The position numbers were made by a program, and so were the translations under genes. A DNA stretch of 64,000 bases, taken from Toxonevra muliebris (taxonomy: Eukaryota > Arthropoda > Insecta > Diptera > Pallopteridae). Under the pieces are notes generated by a model. That model searched no databases and had not been told where the DNA came from. It saw only the letters and a program-made list of their open reading frames with translations. Below, piece after piece: positions 55,201-64,000 of the stretch (its first letter is position 1; every line of letters starts with the position of its first letter). The stretch is taken from assembly GCA_963691655.1 (NCBI GenBank), contig OY829326.1, forward strand, positions 139,022,998 to 139,086,997, written 5' to 3'.

Positions 55201-58200
55201 TTTCTTGTAGCGCAACTGACTAATTTAACGCTGCTGCTGTTGGTGGTGCTTTCTCCGGCTGTTGCTGGCTGCTCTTTTGCGTGTAGTTTTTCCCGATTTT
55301 CTGTATACAATCTTCTATATGAGACTTCATTTCTTGAGCTATTTGCTGCTGTTGCTGTTATACTTCTTTGATATTTTCGTGGAGACCTTTAAAGAAGGCA
55401 TAAAAGAGGCGCATTTACAGGTTCAAAGTCATTGCCCATGATGCAATTGATGTAGTAACAACAACGTTAAAAGTATACGTAGTAGCGCAGTGCAGTTTCT
55501 TTGGGAACGTTTGTGTTTTAAGTTTCTTCTTCTTTTTTCTTGTGTGATTTTTTTTTGATTGCTTTGTGTTTTTGTGTGGGGATCATTTGCTTTGATACTT
55601 TTGCCAAATAAGTAAGCCAACACCAGCAACCAAAACATAAAGCTAGAAAGCTAGAAAACGAACAAAATAACGTATATCGTGCGGATTAAGACTCCTTGTT
55701 GGATATTTTTCAAATGTGATAGTAAAAAAATCATTACAAAAAATATAAGCAAATTAAATTGGAATGCTTCTGTGAAATTTTAAAATTTATGTGTAACGAA
55801 AGTGGTTGAAAATATAAATAAAATATTCCAAAACGAAAAACCTAACAAATTTTAAGTGAAGACAAGAAATAATATACAAAAAAAAAAAAAAAGAATTAAT
55901 AATAATTTTAAATATTTTATTACAAATTGACAAAGTTACGTGCTATTCTCATCACTTCTACCTGTTTTATTCGCTGACTGAAATTCAACAAAGTTTTGTG
56001 GATATCTAATTGGATATTTAGTGTAATTGCAATTTTCTAATTTCAAAAAAGGTATGTAAAATTAAAAAATGGAATTTAAAAACTAAATTTAAAAACTTTA
56101 TGAAAGAAAGGACGAAATCCTGAAAAATATTTTATAAATGAAAATAAAGTGGCTTAATGAAATAGAATAGTGAAAAGGTTTAACAAGTAAATCAAAAGAT
56201 TCCACTAACGAACTGTTGGAAATGTATAGGTAGGAAGTGCATTTAATTACGAAGCGAAAATGCACAAAATTGCTAGTTTCTGGATTGGCTTGTTATTTTG
56301 GAATAAACAAGTGGAAGAAAGAAAAAGCGGAAAGTTTTTGTTTTTAATCAAATGAAAAAGTGCAAAAATCTTTCAAAGTCATTTCTGCTAAAAAAATTAA
56401 ATGAAATATATTTGTTAATTAAATAGAATCAGAAAACATGAAATTAAAAACAATTGAAAAAAATCAAATAATTTCTATAATTCTTTAAGGATATTGCAGA
56501 GTTTTTTAACATTTGATAAAAAATCTAAAAATTGTTAAAATTTTTTTTATCTATACAGAATCAATTTTAGATTTTATTCAGCTATATATTTCAATTTTAA
56601 AACTTCAATTACAATTTTTTTTCTAAAAGACTGAACGGTTTTCCTCCTAAAAAATTAAAATTATAAAATAGTAGTAGACTAGAAATCGGTTTCACTTTGA
56701 TCAATTTAACACAATTATCACTAATTTTCAAGTTTTTTGCTTATGTCTTTTGATTTTGAAATTATACAATGTTCACCAACTTGTCATGGATTTAATTCAT
56801 ACATAATGTTAAAAAAGATTAACATAACATAATACAAACAACAATTTCAATGAGTTTTGTTTTTTTTTTTGCTTTTTTTTTCAAAGAGTCATTAACGCAA
56901 TTAACCGTTATTATCACTAAATGGTCACCTCATTCATTAGCCAAGAATATAAAGCAAAACTAAGAAGAAGAAGAAAAAACAAACTTTTGAGAAAAAAAAA
57001 AAATTTTTTTTTTGAAGAAAGAAGAGAAAGAAGAAGAAATTACAGCTAAAGAGCACCGCTGTGCACTCGAAGGCATACAAAAAACAAGTTTTCTCATTTG
57101 TGCATTTCTTTGATTCTGATGTTTCCTCTTTTCCTAAGAGTTTAAACAAATTTTTTCTTTGACCAGTTTATGAAAAATTTACGTTGCTTTTAAAAAAGAA
57201 ATTTTATTGTTAAATTTACAGTTTAGTTTTAGTAAGAATTTGAGTGAAATATGGTTAGGCAAAACACAATACAAGAAAAGAAAGAAAGGTTAAGGACGTA
57301 CTGTTAGAATATGTTGTGAAAGTCATAAATACAGATTTATTTACACAAGTGGAAGTGGTTAGAGTTAACATGTGTGGAAGTAGAAGAAAATATTAAAAAT
57401 TGCACATAAATTTAGGTTTAATTTGAATCAGTCTTCTTAAATTTTAAACAATTTGTTATGAAATGATTTTATTTTAGTTTTTGTTGAAAAACACCATAAA
57501 AATTATCTAAGAGTTTAAATACCTTACTTTTAAAGTTTAAATAGCTTGGTTTTGAGCTCACAATTTTTAGATAATTAAAAAATGTCCATATTTTATATGA
57601 TTTTTTAATGCTTACTAGATAAGAGCTTCCGAAATAAACTTGAAAATTAGTACAATTAACTAAAGTAGTTATTTGCATAGTGAAAAGCAAAACAGTAAAC
57701 TAAGTTATCAAAAAATATATAGATCGATCAATTTTTTCAATACAAAATACATAGGTATATAAGTATTTCATACTTATTCTGTAATAAAAATCTTATATTA
57801 ACTGAATCGTATACAACTAAAATTTCAACTCCAAAACTTTTAATTATGAGAATGGAATATTAGTTAAATATTTCATGGTTTGCGCATTTCTCAGACAAAA
57901 GTTTTATCAGAAGTGGAAGTAAATGCATAAGGTTTAAGTAGGCATATCTACACTAACGACTAAGGATATTCAGATTAATAAGATGTAGATTTATCCTATA
58001 AGTCTAAAGCGATTTTACAATTCTGGAGCATTATTGACGATCAATTTTTGTTGGTTTTCTCTTTTTATTTGAGATTCAGATATATTGTAACTACTGCAAG
58101 GCATTTATTTATAGCAAACTTGAAGCCATATTAAATATTTCCGATTCTAGCATTGAACCTGACAATGTTCTCTTGGGATATAGAGGCTAGATAATTGTAG

Positions 58201-59029
58201 TGATATCTTAAAATTTTTAGATTAACGTAGTTGAAAATAAGGCTTCAAACATGCAAAATTTGGATGCAGGTTTGGGGTAAAGCAAAAAAAATTAAATTAA
58301 GGTTAGGCTTAAAAATATTCAAGCTAAACATAAAAGTGTTCTCAATTTTTACATATTTAAAAGTGTTCGAAAACTACTTTTTTATGAAATAATCAATTCG
58401 TTTTGTTTATTTACATTTTGTGAGTATTTTTCTTCCATTTAATAATATATTTAATAAAATTTGTAACAACATTTATTTTAAGATAACTTATTGCTTAAAC
58501 GTATATATATATATTTTAAGAATATGTCTTTCAAATTATATCTTTGTGGGGACAATTGAAATCCATACTATTTTGGTTTGAGATGCTTTCTATTTGATTT
58601 GATTGGTTCGTAACTCTATCGGTTAATTCAACAATTCAAAAGTCCTTGTTTTTTTGCTAGCGATTCGGTGAGCAATTTTTTTGTCTGTGATTTGATGAGT
58701 TTTCATTTGTGCCCTAGAGTTTTTTGCTTAAAAGTCTCTTGAAAAAGACTTAAACCAGATTACGCCAATAAATCAGGAATGGCTTCGAATTCAGGTTGAA
58801 AAACTTGGTTGGAAATTCAATTAATGTAAACGCCATAATATTTTAGAGATATTTGAGGACTTGACGCAAGAAAAATCAGAAGAACTTAGACACTCAGGCT
58901 TATAATATTTCCATCGTTATAAAGTTATATACTTAACTCTATCACGGTAACTTCCTGATTCCGACTTTCAATATTGTTTATATGAAATATTTTTGATCCA
59001 ATTTATTCACAGCAAAAGAGAAAATAGCT
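55201..59029. other. AT-rich spacer
   Basis: No gene or element recognised in almost 4 kb. Runs of A or T (about 55879-55893, 56857-56880 and 56991-57014) and GAAGAAGAAG words near 56965. The open frames are low complexity. Confidence 0.5.
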
Positions 59030-59208
59030 GGGGGGTTACTCTGTAGTTTGATTCGAAAGGCAGTTCTATTCGAATGCGAAGTCGGATACGAAAGGCACAA
59101 AATTAAATCTGAACATCGAACAAATATTATTCGAAAATGTTTTCTAGAGTACCAATTGTTCGAATTCAAGTACATTTTCTTTCGAATCGAACTATAGATT
59201 ACCCCCCC
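59030..59208. mobile_element. 179-bp MITE with G-run termini
   Basis: Inverted ends GGGGGGTTACTCTGTAGTTT (59030) and GGGGGGTAATCTATAGTTCG (read inward), both followed by GATTCGAAAG. Inside are further ATTCGAA words. A CTG trinucleotide occurs at both borders (59028-59030 and 59208-59210) and could be a 3-bp target duplication, which would fit a PIF/Harbinger-type element, but the G/C runs make the exact edge ambiguous. Confidence 0.65.
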
Positions 59209-60321
59209 TGATATTGGAATATTATTCTGTATAAGTAACCCGCAATAACTGACTTTATATAAGAATATTGGGAAATACCTGACAGTTTGTGAAATAAAAA
59301 CAAATATCAAAGCATTGAATTAAAGATATGAAAACCCAAATACTCTTTAAAGTTAAGTTTTAGTGAATTGTTAAACTCCTAAAGAATTAATAATACTTTC
59401 CAGACAGCTTTGTAAAGGAAATTCTAAAAGGTTAAGGTAGTCATTCAGTGACTTCAGTCAAGGTTGTGGCTCTGAGGAAATAATAGTATTTGCTTTAAAC
59501 TTAATAAATTATTTCCGTTGGTTTCATTGATTGACTCAATAAAAGTTTGTTCATTTCATCAAATTCAAACGAATAATAATTTATAAAATTCCCGTAATTG
59601 AATTTATCATTGCTTTTGGTTTGCCAGTCGTCGTTGAACCTTAGCCACACATGAGTTTTTACTTATGTTCTTTGATTAAAATCTGAATCCATTTGGTACC
59701 AGTCAGAAAAATTATATATACTCGGGCACAAATTTCAAAAAATTCCATAATCTTATTATAAAATATCAAGGTGTCTGAGATATACAGCATTTGTTCCTCT
59801 TACTCAAGTGGTTACTACTGGTCACTACTTTTAATATGTTATTAATTAAATTGGATGAGCTGTATATTTTTTTAATTGGAGGCAGTATCATTGTATATGT
59901 TGGTAAAAATCAATTCAACTCTTCATATGTTTTTACGATTAATATTATATTCGAATTCATTGCTTCAAGGCTTTACAATTTTCAGATAATTTAAATGAGT
60001 TTCGTTTCTTTCGTGATTTTGAAAACAGAAAAATAGTGATTTCGTAAACAACTATCAGTTAGCTGGTTACCTACTCATCTCGGTTGGTAATTTAAAAGAA
60101 ATATTAAAGGAATATATCCGCTGGAGGAAAATCAGTTTCTAGTATCGAATCGACAGCTTCACGGTATTGTATTTTTCGGGTAATATAAATAGTTTTCTTT
60201 TGTTTAATGATTATGTGTGAAAATAGGCCTATGCTTCAATTTATTTTCTTGGTTTGTAATCAACTATAACTTAGTAAGATCACTCAATTTTCTCGATTGG
60301 AAGCATGAAACCTAATGTGAT
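59209..60321. other. AT-rich spacer
   Basis: No gene seen. GGAAAATCAGTTTCTAGTAT (60126) is similar to GGAAAACTGGTTTCTAGTGC at 61301, just outside the far end of the next element, so the host DNA there may itself be a duplicated repeat. Confidence 0.45.
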
Positions 60322-60329
60322 ATTATGAA

Positions 60330-61292
60330 CAGTGCTGCCAAAGGTACTCCGATCGGAGTATTCGTATTCCGCTCAAATCTCAATTCTCCTGTCCTCCCCA
60401 ATCGGAAAAAATCCTCCTATTTCATATTCTTGTATTTTTGGATTGTTTGCATTATTTTCGTTTCTGTCTGTGAAATATTTATTACTATGACTAGCTCCGT
60501 TTTATTTGTCACTGAGCTACAGTCAAAATTCAAAAGTTCGCATTCCATTTCCAAACGTTTTTGCTTGGCTTTGTGTTAATGTTTGTAATTTTTGACAATT
60601 GAAATCAATAGTAGAAAAACTGTATAAAAGTAAGTGCCTATTTAATAAATATCGATAAATTGCTTGCAGCTTTCAACTTTCACACCTAAAGCGGGTACTG
60701 TTCATGAATGAATAACATCTGCTGCAGTTACTAAAATTCGAATTTGTGAATTTATAGGTAATACTACTCGATTATCTACATCAAGTAAACGAAATCCATC
60801 AGTTGGTAATTCATTAGTTGCAGTCACTGTTAATGCAGAAATCAGTAATGATTGGTGAGGGAATATTAGAAAAAATTATTCATTCAATTGGGTCCTTATG
60901 ATTGAGCTGGCTAAAAAATACCGCAAATAAAATCCTATGTTTTTATGTCCGGTTTTGTGAAGAGCAAAGAAATGTTAGTTTTAGTTTTTCAATTTTTATT
61001 GTTTTATTTTTTTTTATTATTATTTACTAATATTAAGACTTTATATTGCACCGTTTACTTCCAAAGAAGGACTATTTTGTTTTTATATAAATTTGTTTAT
61101 TTTTCATAACTTTTATATGACTGAATTTGTAACAAAAACTTTCCATACATTATTGGAACTATTAGCAATTATTTAAGTAATACTTAGTTGAAAACTTTTA
61201 AGACATTTTGAAAAATTTCTCCTTTGTCAAGCAAAATCCTCCGCTCGAAAGGAAAAATTCCTCCACTTCAAATTTTCAAAACGACAGCACTG
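60330..61292. mobile_element. hAT-like element carrying a cox2 NUMT
   Basis: Ends CAGTGCTGCCA (60330) and CAGTGCTGTCG (read inward from 61292). The flanks are identical octamers ATTATGAA (60322-60329 and 61293-61300), a perfect hAT-size target duplication. Just inside both ends are short CTCC words (about 60346 and 60397; 61238 and 61260). The 963-bp body has no transposase but includes about 146 bp of mitochondrial cox2 (separate entry). Confidence 0.82.
60674..60819 (-). pseudogene. cox2: NUMT: fragment of mitochondrial cytochrome c oxidase subunit II
   Basis: The minus strand reads 48-49 consecutive codons of cox2 with no frameshift: [48 protein letters not shown]. The Met in LPM is ATA and the Trp in HSWT is TGA, so it reads correctly only with the invertebrate mitochondrial code and would stop under the nuclear code. 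The piece covers the end of the second cupredoxin strand region and the first CuA-ligand His (in VIHSW). The match stops abruptly on both sides (AACTAATG at one end; AAAGTTGAA at the other). It is a nuclear insertion of mitochondrial DNA, not expressed as protein. Confidence 0.93.
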
Positions 61293-61300
61293 ATTATGAA

Positions 61301-64000
61301 GGAAAACTGGTTTCTAGTGCTAAATTTTTCGAGTAGTATAAAAGGTTTAATTCGATGTTTAAAAAGAAGTGCTTGTTTTTATTCCCTTTCTTGAACTGAT
61401 GGTGAAAAAACTTTTTTCGCAATCACCGAAAACTATTGCATATTATTTCTGTATTGAAATTACACAGAGCAATAAAGGAATCTGCAGTTACCTCAAGAAA
61501 AAAAGAAAAACGGTTACAAATTCCTTACACTTTTTCAGATATTGCAGAAAGTAGTTATTGCCTTGAGATCGAAATTGAAACTACAGAACTATTATTTTCA
61601 GTCTTCGCACGTTTAATGATGTCTTTGAATAAATTTTGATCATATTTTTTTTACAAACAATTTTCAAAATTTGTTTACCTTCAAACATAATCAATATGTG
61701 GTAGTTAATCATTTATCATTTAGTGATGTAATGAAAAAGTATATTTACATTATTGATTTACTTCCCGTCACTGCTTTTCTTTCAACTACAATTCATTCTA
61801 AATCGTTTTATTATTTAACACAATCAATCATTTATTGCTCTTCATACAAAATTATCCCTCCTTAATACAGATTTAATTTTTGTCACAAATTTAATACTTT
61901 TAAAATGTTGTTAAGAATTATTTTAAAACAATTTCTATGTTCATTCAAATTAATCAATCTTTCAAAATGAACAGTTTAGCTTTAATCAAATTTGAAATCA
62001 ATGAACAATTTATTTTTTAAATTTGAATATAAAATAATTTAAAAAGAACTTAACGTCTTTTCTCTCTCCTCATCCATACCATATATAAATATATACCGTT
62101 TATTTCTATTATTCGGATTTTTTAGCATGAAAAAAAAAAATGAATGCTTCAGTGAGTTTAAAATATACTTTTAACTTCCATATAACTAAGTAATAGCTTA
62201 CTTGCCATCGAAACCTTAACAACCATAAAATTTTTAACAGTGAAACACTGTATTTCAGGTTTTAGTTTTATTTTTATTAAAAAAACTAATTTATAATTTT
62301 AAAGACCTTTTAATTGTTACAAAAATTTCTTCGTTCATTAATTTTATCTTTAAAAAATATTTAACAAAATAATCAAATAGCGGCTTTCTTTTTTCACATA
62401 TAATTACAATTTATTACAAAAATGAATACAAGATAAGAAAAGTTTATAATGACATTAACTAGAAAATTGACTTCCTTTATGCTTTTAAATGAAGAATCAA
62501 TGAAGCTTAGAAAAAAAAAAAAACAAAATCAAGCAAAAAGAGAGAAAGAAAAAAAAAAAACAAAGACAAACTGAGGGAAAACCAGATAGAAATTAAAGAA
62601 ATAATTTAGCTATGTTTGAGAAGGTCAAGAAGTCAGCCATCAGTCGTCAGCGTAGTTGCTGTTGTTGTTGTATATTGTAAGCTTATGTAGTGTGTTTATA
62701 AAAGTAATAGTTAATAGTATTTCGAAAGCTGAAAGTGAAGCTTGTCGATAGCTGGCTGTGGATTTGTATGGCCATTGATGCATCACATGCATTATTCAAA
62801 GCATGACCTCAATACCAGACAAGTGCGCCGAAAAATGTGGATGAAAAATAAGTTTGATGGAAAAAAAAAATTTAGTAGAAGAAAGGTTACTTTGAAGAAG
62901 TATGGTTTAAAAAAAAAAAAAAAAAAACGCAGTGAAAATACCCACATGAAAAAAGAGGATTAAAGTTTCTTGAATGTGGGTGTATTAGAAAAGTGTGTTA
63001 ATTATTATGCACAAAAATAAATGAAATATTATCTATTTATATTCGTTCACATTTTTATATATACACACACGCATATGTATATACAAAATTTATTTAAGTA
63101 TGATTAAGCTTGAAATAACAACAGCAGAGGATAGAAAACAAGTTTGTTATTTAAATCTTTTGTTTTGCATATTAAAGAAACAAAAAGAGAAAATTATTGT
63201 TAAGCTTTAAAAAGGGAATTTGTTTCTAACTTACGAGTTTGAAAAGTGAAATCTCTGTTTTTTTTTTTAGTTTTTTTTTTAAACCTTATGCGTGGATTAA
63301 TGAAGTATTTCCTTTTTTGTTTGTTAGTGATGAGTGTGAGTTTGTTTTTATAAGGCATTCTAAGAAGGAAGTGCCATCAATTTTTAAAAAAACATTTTTT
63401 TTTTTAAATTTACTTTCACGAAAGTAAAACTTTTGTTTTTTGAGTTTTTGTCAAAAATTCTTCAATTAAAATTTTAATTCTAGTATCAATATGAAATGTT
63501 AGTTATAAATGCAGTAAATTATAATTAATTTTTTTTTTTTGTAATATATTTAAAAAAAAAAATCAAAATAGAAAGTTTAGGTTTGCAAGAATTTAGTTAA
63601 AACTGTAGTTATAAATTTTTATTGATCAATAAAGTTGCGGTTACAGTAATCCCCGCTTAATTTTGTAGATGAAATGGTACAATTTTTCTGGTTCAATTTA
63701 TAAGGGAGTCGAATTAACCGTGGTATTTGAGTAAGAACATTTTCATGCGATTAAAGTGTGGGTAAATTAATCGACGATTATTGTGCATAGATTTTGAATA
63801 TGAAAATTCCATTTTCTTTTTCTTTGGTTGGCTAAACAAGTTATTTTTTATAAACTAATTGCTTTTTTATATATACGAAATTTATTTAATTTTTTTTTGC
63901 AATCATTTTTCATTGAGTGTTATTTGAAATACAATCAATGGCCGGTAATAATATTTAATCTAACACTTTTTAAGCACACTTGTAAAAAACTTTAACCTGA
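61301..64000. other. AT-rich window end
   Basis: No gene recognised in 2.7 kb. A-runs near 62511, 62549 and 62910. TACAGTAATCCCCGCTTAAT at 63644 resembles the left terminus of a pogo/Tigger-type element; its partner would lie beyond the window. Confidence 0.5.

Noticed and set aside
63644..63740. Complete pogo/Tigger element at the window end
   Set aside because: Only one end-like sequence is visible and its partner would be outside the window.

Overview
This window looks like intergenic or long-intron DNA from a fly, most likely an acalyptrate dipteran of tephritid type. The DNA is very AT-rich and full of poly-A/T runs and CAA/CAT/CTG microsatellites. The recognisable elements are the usual fly set: jockey, RNase H-bearing and RTE-like LINEs, mariner, Tc1 and pogo-like DNA transposons, hAT-like and piggyBac-like non-autonomous elements, and a Ty3/gypsy integrase. 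A nuclear copy of mitochondrial cox2 reads with the insect mitochondrial code (TGA = Trp, ATA = Met). I see no complete host protein-coding gene. Two short open stretches ending in strong GTAAGT donor-like sites (about 12.2-12.4 kb and 48.7-48.8 kb) are the only candidate host exons, both weak.

Layout. 0-5 kb: AT-rich DNA, a pogo-like MITE and an RNase H LINE remnant. 5.3-6.1 kb: degenerate CAGACCAAAA minisatellite. 6.6-8.0 kb: hAT-ended element carrying a jockey reverse transcriptase (RT) fragment. 9.6-11.4 kb: inverted-repeat element full of a 12-13 bp AATTCGGATCGAT motif. 13.5-15.6 kb: RTE-like LINE with a jockey 3' end nested inside it. 16.7-17.8 kb: Tc1 relic. 20.3-23.0 kb: hAT-like element with a mariner inside. 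24.5-25.8 kb: second mariner, nearly full length. 26.0-27.0 kb: unclassified inverted-repeat element with a Cys-rich ORF. 27.2-29.9 kb: LINE interrupted by a hAT-like element and a tRNA-Glu SINE. 32-35.4 kb: a divergent local repeat family, a LINE and a second SINE. 37.2-41.6 kb: 4.4-kb hAT-like element with a perfect 8-bp target duplication. 42.8-43.2 kb: piggyBac-like MITE with three GGCGCGCC sites. 43.6-45.2 kb: long decayed LINE. 46.1-47.9 kb: second CAGACCAAAA array. 50.3-53.7 kb: a nest of gypsy, hAT-ended composite and 5'-truncated LINE. 54.9-55.2 kb: CTCTC (GAGA-factor-like) cluster and CTG repeat. 59.0-61.3 kb: a MITE, then a hAT-like element containing the cox2 NUMT.

What ties it together is layered transposition. 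Many elements lie inside others and are dated by target-site duplications (TSDs) that can be read directly. At least six intervals have hAT-type ends, five of them with 8-bp duplications (two perfect, two 7/8, one 6/8), and none shows a recognisable hAT transposase, so an enzyme supplied from elsewhere in the genome is implied. The SINE tail resembles the 3' end of an RNase H LINE in the same window, which points to that LINE family as its mobilising partner. Every transposase or polymerase frame I recognise is broken by stops, frameshifts, deletions or a lost catalytic residue.
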